From a virus: DNA of 64,000 bases. The number at the start of each line of letters is the position of its first letter. The first letter of the stretch is position 1. The position numbers were made by a program, and so were the translations under genes. The stretch is taken from positions 47,814 through 111,813 of IMG/VR virus record IMGVR_UViG_3300009008_000013. The stretch is one strand, 5' to 3'. Of the stretch, positions 1-8,060 are shown piece by piece. The notes under the pieces were generated by a model. The model was not told where the DNA came from. It ran no database searches and was given only the letters and a program-made list of their open reading frames with translations.

Positions 1-617
1 ATATATGGTTCTACCATTTCCCAATTTAATTCTTTATTGCCACGTGTATATTCAATCTTTAAGTCTTGCCCATATATGCGATTAAACTCTTTAACCCAAT
101 TACTACTAAACTGCGGGCCACACATTCTACAACTAAAATTACATAAATTATTAAACCGCATATCCCAATATATAATATTCGGATCAGCACTGCCATCTGT
201 TTGTGTGCTATCTATATAATCTACAGCATACGCAAAGTTTCTATTGCTTTCATTACGCAAACTAAAAAAGCCATTGTCCTCTTTCTCATAACATTTTACG
301 CATTGCTCGCTAGGTTTATCTTGTAGCATATTAAGACGCATTTGTCTCATGCTTTCACCGTTCCATACTTCTTCTAAAGTATTGTCGCGTAAATTTCCTA
401 CTGTTTCATTCATCTCTGCCATACAGCAAGGATATGCTTCGCCTTGTGACCAACCGTGTAAATGTATCCACGGCAGCATACAGAAGTGTTTACTATGTGC
501 TAACAGTTCATACTGTAATTGCGTAAAATCACTCTTTTGTAATCGTTGTTTGTTTCTATCAAGTAACAACGTCTTACTATCAAACGGATTATCTTCGTCT
601 AAAAATCCTTTATCCAT
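1..617 (-). CDS. Radical SAM protein with N-terminal SPASM-like cysteines (partial, runs off left edge)
   Basis: The frame opens at an ATG at 617 and leaves the window after 205 codons. The radical SAM [4Fe-4S] motif CNFSCRMC sits at residues 159-166; it binds the cluster that cleaves S-adenosylmethionine to start radical chemistry. Before it is a second cysteine set: C46 (HFCMLPW), C64-C65 (YPCC) and C106/C109 (QCVKC), spaced like a SPASM or twitch auxiliary cluster site but placed N-terminal to the core. The start overlaps the stop of the upstream radical SAM gene by 8 nt, so translation is probably coupled. It is the last visible gene of the operon starting near 8010. Substrate unknown; a peptide or glycan modification is possible. 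The family call is firm, the role is not. Confidence 0.85.
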   Translation of the reverse strand, partial: MDKGFLDEDNPFDSKTLLLDRNKQRLQKSDFTQLQYELLAHSKHFCMLPWIHLHGWSQGEAYPCCMAEMNETVGNLRDNTLEEVWNGESMRQMRLNMLQDKPSEQCVKCYEKEDNGFFSLRNESNRNFAYAVDYIDSTQTDGSADPNIIYWDMRFNNLCNFSCRMCGPQFSSNWVKEFNRIYGQDLKIEYTRGNKELNWEMVEPY

Positions 618-1977
618 TTAAACTATTATACCAATCTGCTAGGCGTGGAAACGTTTCTACAAAATTCTTTCTTCTACGCTCATCATATTGTTTGTAGAAA
701 TGATAAAAATCATTATGCAATGCTGGTTTTTCAAATGTATCGCTGTGCGGTGTTTCTACCACATCTAAATAATCTATTAAACGCTCTACGTGATTGCGTT
801 CCATTTCATGCATCAACTTATTTTTCTTTGCTTTTCTATACCAACCTTGTATATCCCCTCTAAACTCCGCAAGTATTTCTTTCGGCAATACCAACGGAGA
901 TTGGAAACTTGGAAAACGTAAAATATTTAATGTAAATGTTGGAAAGCTCGATCCGTACTCTTCTTTAAATTCCAATTGTTGCTGTAAAAATTGTGGAAGA
1001 GAGTTTAAACACAATGCGTTAATTGTACACATCATATGAAAACCTTCAAGGTTTCCTTCGGTACAGGCTCTGTGGCAATTACTCACCCATCTATTCCACT
1101 CTAATCCATCACGTATATATTCTGCTTGTACGCCCATCGCTTCACAACTTGTATATAAATGCAAGTGCGGAACATGCTGTGCATTTTCAATAAATCTATC
1201 TAATAGTTCGTCTTTGGCACCCAGATTACTGTTAATAGCAAAACGCATATTTGTTTGCCTGTCACTATTTTTAAACCATTCAAATAGTTTCCATATGTCG
1301 TCAGACATCAATGGTTCGCCACCAGTAATACGAAGTTCATCAAGTGTTTCGTGTAATTCCTCATCCCACCACTTCCAGAACGCTTCAACATAAGGATTAG
1401 TTTCATCCTTTTTGTATAATTGAGCAGAAGGGTGGGTATGAGTAAAATGATTACGACCGTCGCTAATTAGATTTTCGTACGGTCCATCTTTTTTGATATC
1501 CTTTACCCAGGAACTACTAAAAGCAGGATTACAGTAAGAACAGCTAAAGTTGCAAGTCCGATCAAAGGCGGTCTCAAGAGTGCGAAGTGCAAAATTTTCT
1601 GTCGGTAATTTGTCTTTGACATAATTAACATCCTCCTCGTCATAAATGACTGATTTATGGACACGATCCGAAATAGCATCGGGCCCAATATCTTCAATCT
1701 TCCAACAATACTCACAGCCAGCAGGACGTTGTCCCATTAGCATATTGTGTCGATCTTTCTTTTTTTGGAATGTGTTATGGATAGCGGCTGGATTGGATTG
1801 AAGTTCTGTTACATCTATTTCGTGGGCAGGCGGGTGATGACAACTTGTTGTCATTCCACTTCCTAACCATATTGTAGCGTTCCTCCATTTTGCCATACAA
1901 AAAGATGGACTTATAGTATTATTTAGCCATTTTTTGACCTCTAAATCGGTCTCTCTACCCGGTTTTCTTAGTGTCAT
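610..1977 (-). CDS. Radical SAM protein with N-terminal twitch-like cysteines, 455 aa
   Basis: The radical SAM motif CNFSCSYC is at residues 142-149, followed by the SAM-binding motif ITGGEPLMSDD about 100 residues later, both diagnostic. N-terminal to the core are conserved cysteines: C27 in FCMAKW, C46 in SCHHPP and C88/C91 in CEYCWKIED; these could ligate an auxiliary Fe-S cluster. The same layout and many identical residues occur in the 480-aa protein at 2994-4436, so the two are paralogues. The C-terminal part ends in a conserved RRRKNFVETFPRLADWY motif also seen in the paralogue. The start abuts the preceding gene with no gap. The reaction is radical-based; substrate and product cannot be read from the sequence. 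Confidence 0.88.
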   Translation of the reverse strand: MTLRKPGRETDLEVKKWLNNTISPSFCMAKWRNATIWLGSGMTTSCHHPPAHEIDVTELQSNPAAIHNTFQKKKDRHNMLMGQRPAGCEYCWKIEDIGPDAISDRVHKSVIYDEEDVNYVKDKLPTENFALRTLETAFDRTCNFSCSYCNPAFSSSWVKDIKKDGPYENLISDGRNHFTHTHPSAQLYKKDETNPYVEAFWKWWDEELHETLDELRITGGEPLMSDDIWKLFEWFKNSDRQTNMRFAINSNLGAKDELLDRFIENAQHVPHLHLYTSCEAMGVQAEYIRDGLEWNRWVSNCHRACTEGNLEGFHMMCTINALCLNSLPQFLQQQLEFKEEYGSSFPTFTLNILRFPSFQSPLVLPKEILAEFRGDIQGWYRKAKKNKLMHEMERNHVERLIDYLDVVETPHSDTFEKPALHNDFYHFYKQYDERRRKNFVETFPRLADWYNSLNG

Positions 1978-2997
1978 TTAAAACCTCATTACTGTTTCTT
2001 TATTAACCTCAGTTGATTTACATTTTAAATTACATATATCCAACTTAGGTATGTTTTCTATAAATTCTTTCCAACAAGGATTGTTTAATACTGATTCTAA
2101 CCCACGTTGTTTTATGTTCTTGTCATGCGTCAACCAGTTTTTATATGCCTCATCATTATATCTATTAATAATCCAGCAACACGGATAAAAATATCCTCTG
2201 CTATCAATGAATAACCCTTTTGTACCTATAAAGCAATAAGGTATTAAATCACCCACCAAAGATTGCTTTTTATATAACTGTACTGCTGTCTTAAAACTAT
2301 CATCGTATATTTTCCTTTTTGTAAGACGTATGGTATTACTTTCGTATCTACCAGATTTACTAATGTAATCTTCTATAGGATCTAAAGAATTATCATAGTG
2401 TTGATAATAAAAATTAAACTTATTACTTTTAGTTTGTCTTATAGCATCAAAATTTAGTTCCTTTGCAAGTGCTATCATATGATCTTCATGTTTATAATTA
2501 AAAGAAAAATATATCATATCCCATACTAATCTAACAGGTTTTTTTCTTAATGCATTTACGCCTTCCATTATACTATTCCAATCACAATTTATTCTATATT
2601 TCTCATTACTTTCTTGATCATAACCATCCAAACTAAAATGCACCTGATCGTATTTGTTTAATACTTTAGCCAATCTTTCCCACCATACTACTGGTTTGTA
2701 ACTACCATTGGTAACAATACTTAACTCTATTTTAGGATTAATAGTTTTAAAATATTCACAAATCTCTATAAATTCTCTATTGTAAATTGGATCACCGTCG
2801 TAGCCACACAATGTAATTCTTTTTATTTGTGTTAAGATATCCTTAGTAAAGTTTTTTGTAAAAAAGCCTAATGTTAAATTATCTCTTTCTAATGTTTGTG
2901 GTTTTTCTGTTCTAGAACATCTAGGACATTTTAACGTACATAAACTACTAAGTTCAATATGCCAATGCCACAGTGGCCAGTTAAATTCATTTTTCAC
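1978..2997 (-). CDS. Radical SAM/SPASM protein, 339 aa
   Basis: The cluster motif CTLKCPRC is at residues 20-27, right at the N-terminus, and is followed by LCGYDGDPIYN and HFSLDGYDQES, which match the SAM-contacting strands of the radical SAM barrel. The C-terminal third has GLFIDSRGYFYPCCWI and a later CNLKC, the usual C-terminal SPASM domain that carries auxiliary Fe-S clusters. This is the canonical domain order, unlike its three neighbours whose extra cysteines are N-terminal. SPASM enzymes commonly modify peptides or act as dehydrogenases; which applies here is unknown. It overlaps the upstream gene by 4 nt (ATGA type), so it is co-translated with the glycosyltransferase/radical SAM operon. 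Confidence 0.87.
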   Translation of the reverse strand: MKNEFNWPLWHWHIELSSLCTLKCPRCSRTEKPQTLERDNLTLGFFTKNFTKDILTQIKRITLCGYDGDPIYNREFIEICEYFKTINPKIELSIVTNGSYKPVVWWERLAKVLNKYDQVHFSLDGYDQESNEKYRINCDWNSIMEGVNALRKKPVRLVWDMIYFSFNYKHEDHMIALAKELNFDAIRQTKSNKFNFYYQHYDNSLDPIEDYISKSGRYESNTIRLTKRKIYDDSFKTAVQLYKKQSLVGDLIPYCFIGTKGLFIDSRGYFYPCCWIINRYNDEAYKNWLTHDKNIKQRGLESVLNNPCWKEFIENIPKLDICNLKCKSTEVNKETVMRF

Positions 2998-4436
2998 GAT
3001 TGCGCCAACCTCTTACATTCTTCCCACCAATCTATCATTTCGGGGAAAGTTTCGAGGAAGTTTGTTCCTCGGCGTTTATCGTGTTCGTTAAAAAACCTAT
3101 AAAAATCTGCTTTACAGTCTTTTACATAGTGCTCGTCTAAATTACTACCTTCTTGCCACCACGCCAAGTCACGTTGCATACGTTGAACTTCATAATCTTT
3201 AAATCCCTTAAAGCGTGTTTTTTCGTCTTCCATATTATCCAACATCCAACAAATGTTGTCGTCATGTATCATTTGGTATGCTTCGGGCAATAATTGTATG
3301 CTTTGCCAACGTGGTTGTCTCAACAGTGGAGTATCAAACCACACTCGTTGGTAAGTCTCGCTATATATTTGTCTTAAACCATGTATAGCGGCTAACAGTT
3401 TATCCATGCCTGTTACACTTAAATTATTATATGTAATAATAAACGTAACGCTGTTTCTATATGGAACTTCTGTTAAAAATCTATTAACGTTGTCCCACAT
3501 TCTATTAAAATCTAATCCATTGCGTATATATTCCGCTTGCTCCATCCACGTGTCAACGCTAACATATTGCATAAAGTGTTCTACTTTTTCATCTAAGCAA
3601 ATAGGTTTAATTGCTTCAATATATTTGTTAAACAGTTTATCCTCTACTGAGAAGTTACTCGTTACGTTAAGATGTAAATCGCTTTTTGGATGCTCATTAA
3701 TGTAATCAAATACTTTGTAAGTATTTTTATCCATCATTGGTTCGCCGCCAGTCATTCTAAAGTGTTTTAAATCTTTATATAAGTCGGGCCACCATTTCCA
3801 AAATGCTTCTACATGTGGATTATAATGACTATGTGGAATACATGCTCTGTCGCCAGTAAAATGTTCAGGTGCGTTATGTGGTGTTTTTGTGGGCCATGCA
3901 CCATACTGCTTCATTTCCTTTTCCCACGATGTGCTAAACTGTGGTGAACAGTAACTACACTTTAGATTGCAATTATGATTAAAGTTAACTTCAACATAGC
4001 GTGGGTTTTTGTCTGCATTCCACGGAGCATTAAGTATAGTTTCAAAGTCCATGTGTGCCCATGGCTCGCCACTTCTATAATGCCTGTCGCTCATATGCCC
4101 AGTATCTTCAATGTTCCAACAATACTGGCATTCTTTTGGACGTTCTCCTTCTAGCATTAACTTACGCATTTGTTTCTTGTGTTGCGTATTATGTAAAGCA
4201 GATGGATTTTGTTTAACTTCTTCTGCGTCTATTTTGTGTAGTGGTGGGTGGTAGCAACTGTTGTTTAATCCAGTTGGTAAATGTAAACTAACTTGATTCC
4301 ATTTAGCAAGGCAAAAGGACGGTGATACAGAGTCTAATTGCTCTGTAATATTTTCTGCGCTTTTGTAAAAGTCCGATTTAAATTTCCCATCTTCAACTTC
4401 TACTTTATCGCCCTTATTGTCCTTGTATAGTTCCAT
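2994..4436 (-). CDS. Radical SAM protein with N-terminal twitch-like cysteines, 480 aa
   Basis: The core motif CNLKCSYC is at residues 156-163 and RMTGGEPMMDKNTY follows, as expected for the radical SAM barrel. N-terminal cysteines are C42 (FCLAKW), one in SCYHPPLHKI and a pair in ECQYCWNIED, matching the 455-aa paralogue at 610-1977 in order and context. The C-terminus holds KRRGTNFLETFPEMIDWW, again shared with the paralogue. The first base of its start codon is the last base of the preceding glycosyltransferase gene (1-nt overlap), so the two are translated together. Compared with ordinary radical SAM peptide modifiers it carries a long insertion between the core and the C-terminus. Substrate unknown. 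Confidence 0.88.
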   Translation of the reverse strand: MELYKDNKGDKVEVEDGKFKSDFYKSAENITEQLDSVSPSFCLAKWNQVSLHLPTGLNNSCYHPPLHKIDAEEVKQNPSALHNTQHKKQMRKLMLEGERPKECQYCWNIEDTGHMSDRHYRSGEPWAHMDFETILNAPWNADKNPRYVEVNFNHNCNLKCSYCSPQFSTSWEKEMKQYGAWPTKTPHNAPEHFTGDRACIPHSHYNPHVEAFWKWWPDLYKDLKHFRMTGGEPMMDKNTYKVFDYINEHPKSDLHLNVTSNFSVEDKLFNKYIEAIKPICLDEKVEHFMQYVSVDTWMEQAEYIRNGLDFNRMWDNVNRFLTEVPYRNSVTFIITYNNLSVTGMDKLLAAIHGLRQIYSETYQRVWFDTPLLRQPRWQSIQLLPEAYQMIHDDNICWMLDNMEDEKTRFKGFKDYEVQRMQRDLAWWQEGSNLDEHYVKDCKADFYRFFNEHDKRRGTNFLETFPEMIDWWEECKRLAQS

Positions 4437-5362
4437 TACCAGCCTTCAATTTGGCGTATTACATCTAACTCCTGGATCATGATATCATAGTTTTTGTGTG
4501 TGCTATAGTGCTCTTTAAAAAACTTACTTGATTCAGCATCCATTTCGCATATAGGCATACCTAATTTGTTTTGTAGTATTTCGCCCAACCTTCTTGCTTC
4601 TGCTTCTGGATCTTTGTCTGCGTGTTCCGCATTAAACAATTCTGTAAGATACTTAAAGTCTCTTACATTTATATAATCCCAATCTGCAAGCATGGTTAAA
4701 AACGTGCCTAAACGTGCTCCATATATTGCCCAAATGCCGTGTTCAACATCGCGTCCTACTGTTTGCCAAATACATAGATTATCGTAATTACGAGCATGTA
4801 TTTGTTTCTCAAATGTATCGAGACTGGGGCGGGATCCTTTATCCAGCACCATCTTGACGCCTTCTCTAAAGCCTGCCCTCCACGCATGAAGTTCGGATCC
4901 ATTTGGATATGTTGTACTGTAGCAGTTATGCATTGCTCTATATTTGTCATCAAAACAAAATTCAACCAATGTTTCATCTCTGCCATCAGTGTTTTCATGT
5001 GATTTCATGTTCATTACAAACTCAACTGGCCAACAACTTAAACCACCATTGCCGTACATTAGTCCGTTTATAACATTACGTCCCTTCCATCTAAAAACGC
5101 AATCTTTTGTATCGTTATCTAATGTAATTTGAAGGTTAAAGAACTCCGGGTCAGGCATATTGTCTCCGTCAATCAAAACAAACCGTTCTGTGTCACTTGC
5201 TTCTGCCGCCGCTTTATGTGCCGCATCAGAACCATAAACACCGTCAACGTGTTTTGCCCACGGAACCATATTAAGTATCTTTGCCCAAAACTCATCCTTT
5301 TGTGGTTCATCGTATGTTAGATATATGCAGTCTAAGTCCGCAATGTCGATGATTTCAGTCAT
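4436..5362 (-). CDS. Putative glycosyltransferase with DxD motif, 308 aa
   Basis: The N-terminal half resembles a GT-A glycosyltransferase: a Rossmann-like first strand (DLDCIYLTYDEP), then ERFVLIDGDNMPDPEFF with the metal- and nucleotide-sugar-binding DxD at D65-G-D67. Proteins of this type transfer a sugar from a nucleotide donor to a glycan, protein or other acceptor in the cytoplasm. The C-terminal 150 residues show no motif I recognise. It overlaps the upstream 75-aa gene by 4 nt and the downstream radical SAM gene by 1 nt, which ties the glycosyltransferases and radical SAM proteins into one translational unit. It differs from the two GT8-like proteins upstream in sequence and is not a recent duplicate of them. 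Confidence 0.7.
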   Translation of the reverse strand: MTEIIDIADLDCIYLTYDEPQKDEFWAKILNMVPWAKHVDGVYGSDAAHKAAAEASDTERFVLIDGDNMPDPEFFNLQITLDNDTKDCVFRWKGRNVINGLMYGNGGLSCWPVEFVMNMKSHENTDGRDETLVEFCFDDKYRAMHNCYSTTYPNGSELHAWRAGFREGVKMVLDKGSRPSLDTFEKQIHARNYDNLCIWQTVGRDVEHGIWAIYGARLGTFLTMLADWDYINVRDFKYLTELFNAEHADKDPEAEARRLGEILQNKLGMPICEMDAESSKFFKEHYSTHKNYDIMIQELDVIRQIEGW

Positions 5363-5586
5363 GAGTTAAAGTGTTCTTCAAATAATGATGCTTCTGTTGG
5401 GCGTTTAAAATCTACCCTTACGCCGTGGGCATAAACTCGGTCGTCGACTTTATATTCACCCTTACAGTTTGATTCACACCATACTTTTACACTTTTATAT
5501 ATTTTAACTGCCTCTTTAAACTCTTGATTTTTAATTACGTCTCCCTTTTCAACTTTCCACGGAAACTTTGCATGTGATGTCACCAT
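5359..5586 (-). CDS. Small unknown protein of the glycosyltransferase/radical SAM operon, 75 aa
   Basis: I do not recognise a family. The product is 75 residues, mixed charge, with two close cysteines (WCESNCKGEY) and no signal peptide or membrane segment. A ribosome-binding-like GGAGG lies just before the ATG. It sits 8 nt after the 129-aa gene and overlaps the next glycosyltransferase by 4 nt. Its place in an unbroken operon makes it a real gene. It could be an accessory subunit or, because radical SAM enzymes often act on small peptides, a substrate; nothing in the sequence proves either. Confidence 0.65.
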   Translation of the reverse strand: MVTSHAKFPWKVEKGDVIKNQEFKEAVKIYKSVKVWCESNCKGEYKVDDRVYAHGVRVDFKRPTEASLFEEHFNS

Positions 5587-5594
5587 TTTTCCTC

Positions 5595-5984
5595 CTATTG
5601 TAATTGGTAATAACTTTCATCTTTAATAAATTTGACTTGGTCTGGATTAATAACACGTTTAATTAACCTATGATCTTTATTAGTAACTAATACAGGACGA
5701 GTATGGTCTAACTCTGAAGCATGTGTTATTTGTTTATATTTTGATATTGCGCTATTATATTTTTCTATAGGCTTTAACTTACCATCTTCAACAGTCCAAT
5801 CTGTAATAAAGTTATCGTTTGGCCAGTTCCATGGAACTTTTATATAACTTAATCCTTCTCGTTCTTCTGTTGATGCTTCGTATATTCTGCCTGAGTCATC
5901 ATAATATAAACAATAATCTGGCTTTTCCTTTTCACTATAGTTAAAGCCTTCTAATGCTTCTAAAAACTCATTAAGTCCTTTCAT
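5595..5984 (-). CDS. Unknown protein, 129 aa
   Basis: No family recognised. The protein is soluble, rich in aromatic and acidic residues, with a KVPWNWPNDNFITDW segment near the middle and a basic C-terminal third (VTNKDHRLIKRVINPDQ). There is no signal peptide or cysteine motif. The start overlaps the end of the GT8-like gene upstream by 14 nt and the stop is 8 nt before the 75-aa gene, so it belongs to the same transcript. Because it lies between sugar transferases and radical SAM enzymes it is probably involved in the same surface or metabolite modification, but this rests on position only. Confidence 0.65.
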   Translation of the reverse strand: MKGLNEFLEALEGFNYSEKEKPDYCLYYDDSGRIYEASTEEREGLSYIKVPWNWPNDNFITDWTVEDGKLKPIEKYNSAISKYKQITHASELDHTRPVLVTNKDHRLIKRVINPDQVKFIKDESYYQLQ

Positions 5985-6834
5985 AGTACTCTATTGTTTT
6001 ATCAGCCAAGTATTCTTTACAATCAGCACCATGTACTGGGTATAACTGTGGCTCAACACCAATAAGTAATCCCACATCATCACTATAACTTATATTAACA
6101 ACATCCTCTATTTTGTGTTGCTCTGGCCATTCTAGAATGCTTGGTTTTAAATGTACAAATGTTGGGTAATCTATAATTTTATTTGTATATGTATATTCTT
6201 GCTCTTGCAATACTAACGCAATAGCTAACGCAACATCTGTTGTGGGTTTATTATCTCTACAGTTTTTAATATTCTCTGTTACTGTATTCCAGTTTTTGTA
6301 AACCCATTTGAGTGTTTTAAACAGTTTTAAACTTTCCTCACCGTAACGAAAATACATAAACCCACTATATACGTTTGGTAAATTATTTTCATCAAATACA
6401 CTTCTATATTTGCGTGATGTGGCAATGTGTCCATTTAATTTACGTACATTCGTCGCAATTAGTATTTCTTGCTCTCGCATAAATGTCCACCAATGGTCAA
6501 CGTTTCTGGTAAACACCATATCACAGTCTAATTTAACTGTTTCTTTAAATGGTGTTATTGCCCACGCCTTCCATTCGTTGCCTAACTTCCAACTATCTTC
6601 TTCGCTATCATCTCCCCACGGTATATCTATAACATAATCAAATACTTTATAATGTTTGTCTTCCAAACATTCTTTAGTTGCTTCGTCTACTGCTATAGCA
6701 AACTTGTTTATGCTTTGTGTTGCCTTTAAACTTAAACCACACGCATACGCAAGTTTTAAATAGTCTGTTGTTTCATTGTTTTGAACAAATGTAAAGTAAC
6801 CTAATTGCTCACTGTGATCATTGATTCGCTTCAT
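5971..6834 (-). CDS. GT8-like glycosyltransferase, 287 aa
   Basis: A GT-A-fold transferase: first strand GYFTFVQNNETTDYLKLA, then ITPFKETVKLDCDMVFTRN with the DxD at D103-C-D105 preceded by the Lys-containing strand typical of GT8-like enzymes, and a later NVYSGFMYFRYGE strand matching the acceptor side. It should transfer a hexose from a nucleotide-sugar. It is a paralogue of the 280-aa protein encoded just upstream (same spacing from N-terminus to DxD, same SGFMYF/ATVLYF strand). Overlaps of 17 nt with the upstream gene and 14 nt with the downstream one show tight packing. The acceptor may be a phage structural protein, host surface glycan or lipid; this cannot be decided here. Confidence 0.75.
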   Translation of the reverse strand: MKRINDHSEQLGYFTFVQNNETTDYLKLAYACGLSLKATQSINKFAIAVDEATKECLEDKHYKVFDYVIDIPWGDDSEEDSWKLGNEWKAWAITPFKETVKLDCDMVFTRNVDHWWTFMREQEILIATNVRKLNGHIATSRKYRSVFDENNLPNVYSGFMYFRYGEESLKLFKTLKWVYKNWNTVTENIKNCRDNKPTTDVALAIALVLQEQEYTYTNKIIDYPTFVHLKPSILEWPEQHKIEDVVNISYSDDVGLLIGVEPQLYPVHGADCKEYLADKTIEYYERT

Positions 6835-7660
6835 GTGCTGTGTGGATTAAAGTAGGTTGTGTTGCGTATCGTATAATATTATTTGCATTTTCTAATATAC
6901 TGTGCTTGTTCATAATGTGTAAATTAGCATTTGTTATTGTTGATAAACAATTATCAAACTCATACACTACCGTACCATCTTCTCTAACATCACTAACAAT
7001 ATATTGAGAAGGTAAGGTAAGGAGGGAGTTGTCGAAGTAACCTTCTAAGCTTAGAAGGTTATATGCAATACTTATAGCATAGTCGTTTCTGTATGGGCCT
7101 TTCTTGAAATTATATAGATTATAATAATACATATAATTTTCTTGTATCATTTTCATTAAATCGAAAAATGCTTTAGCAGTTTCTCCTTTAGTAAAATATA
7201 ATACAGTTGCCCACAGCATCGGTATGCTACTCCAATGCAATAACTTATCATCAATAAAACTATGATTTTCTGTTATATCAAACACATCTTTATGACATAT
7301 TAGTTCTTCTTGTGTTTGAAATATCCCTTGCAACGAATTATTAAACATAAGATAATCTACATCTAATAATAAAGTTTTGTGGAATGGAGAAATATCGTAT
7401 GCTAAGGGTCTAGTTTTATTGTGCCATGTAAGTTCTTCGAGTTCTCCCTCCGGGCCTCTAAATGTTCTTCTTCCGCTGTTCCCAGCGTCAACGTGTATAA
7501 TATGATCGAAGGGGCCATCGACAGGATTGTTAGTAACTAACGCTATTCCTGTTCCTGGTAAGTGTTTGCGTACTAATAAAGCACAAATAATGGCGAGATT
7601 TGTGTAACTTATTGATTCGTTATCATACGCAAATAATAATACGCCTTTTTCATCTGGCAT
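6818..7660 (-). CDS. GT8-like glycosyltransferase, 280 aa
   Basis: The N-terminus GVLLFAYDNESISYTNLAI is the first strand of a GT-A fold; ISPFHKTLLLDVDYLMFNN contains the DxD at D100-V-D102; PMLWATVLYFTKGETAKAFF fits the following core strand. The DxD binds a metal ion and the nucleotide-sugar phosphate. The next gene (287 aa) has the same layout, so this is a tandem paralogous pair. The gene overlaps the upstream 118-aa frame by 1 nt. It is the first enzyme gene of the operon driven by the sigma70-type promoter at 8018-8046, which suggests early expression and an action on the host cell or on precursors rather than only on mature virions. Confidence 0.75.
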   Translation of the reverse strand: MPDEKGVLLFAYDNESISYTNLAIICALLVRKHLPGTGIALVTNNPVDGPFDHIIHVDAGNSGRRTFRGPEGELEELTWHNKTRPLAYDISPFHKTLLLDVDYLMFNNSLQGIFQTQEELICHKDVFDITENHSFIDDKLLHWSSIPMLWATVLYFTKGETAKAFFDLMKMIQENYMYYYNLYNFKKGPYRNDYAISIAYNLLSLEGYFDNSLLTLPSQYIVSDVREDGTVVYEFDNCLSTITNANLHIMNKHSILENANNIIRYATQPTLIHTAHEANQ

Positions 7661-8010
7661 TAAATTTGGTCTGGTTTTCTAATTTGTCGAATTTTTTCTA
7701 GTTCGGCATAGTATTCGTTTGTTACTTCGTAATACCGTTGCCATAACTTCTGTGTAAAATCTACTGGATCCTCAATTAAAATTGGGTTTTCAAATGAATC
7801 TAAAACTACTGTTGGATTTGCATCTAAGTCATTTTGTGTGGCTATTTGGTGTCTTAAAGACATTAATTCACCAAAACTTATTAACTCCTGTGTTACTTTA
7901 AATAAGCCACCGTTATAAGGAAGGGAAAGTAAACCTAGGGTGGTCTCACGCTTTGTTGCATGAGCCACCTTTTGGTTAAACTTTTTCTTTACTACTTCTT
8001 TTGCACTCAT
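7660..8010 (-). CDS. Unknown first gene of the glycosyltransferase/radical SAM operon, about 116 aa
   Basis: No family recognised. The N-terminus is basic (SAKEVVKKKFNQKVAHATKR), the middle is hydrophobic and the C-terminal third (DFTQKLWQRYYEVTNEYYAELEKIR) looks helical. Two in-frame ATGs exist, at 8016 and 8010. I chose 8010 because a perfect sigma70 promoter (-10 at 8018-8023) predicts transcription from about 8011, which would leave the 8016 ATG untranscribed. There is no Shine-Dalgarno before either, so the gene may be read from a leaderless message. It overlaps the next gene by 1 nt. A role in the operon's chemistry or its regulation is possible; a tail-fibre chaperone is an alternative because fibre genes lie upstream. 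Confidence 0.65.
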   Translation of the reverse strand: MSAKEVVKKKFNQKVAHATKRETTLGLLSLPYNGGLFKVTQELISFGELMSLRHQIATQNDLDANPTVVLDSFENPILIEDPVDFTQKLWQRYYEVTNEYYAELEKIRQIRKPDQI

Positions 8011-8017
8011 ATACATT

Positions 8018-8046
8018 ATTATATATTAAATGCTTTTAATTGTCAA
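8018..8046 (-). promoter_or_regulatory. Consensus sigma70 promoter of the glycosyltransferase/radical SAM operon
   Basis: On the minus strand TTGACA (8046-8041) and TATAAT (8023-8018) are separated by exactly 17 nt, a full match to the bacterial housekeeping consensus. A second TTGACA lies just upstream in a direct repeat (TTGACAATT twice, 8041-8060). The predicted start of transcription is near 8011, next to the ATG at 8010. Confidence 0.85.
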
Positions 8047-8060
8047 TTTAAATTGTCAAG

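Noticed and set aside
37-621. Two plus-strand reading frames (60 and 90 codons)
   Set aside because: They lie antisense to the partial radical SAM gene, whose minus-strand frame has the CNFSCRMC motif and an intact 205-codon frame to the edge.
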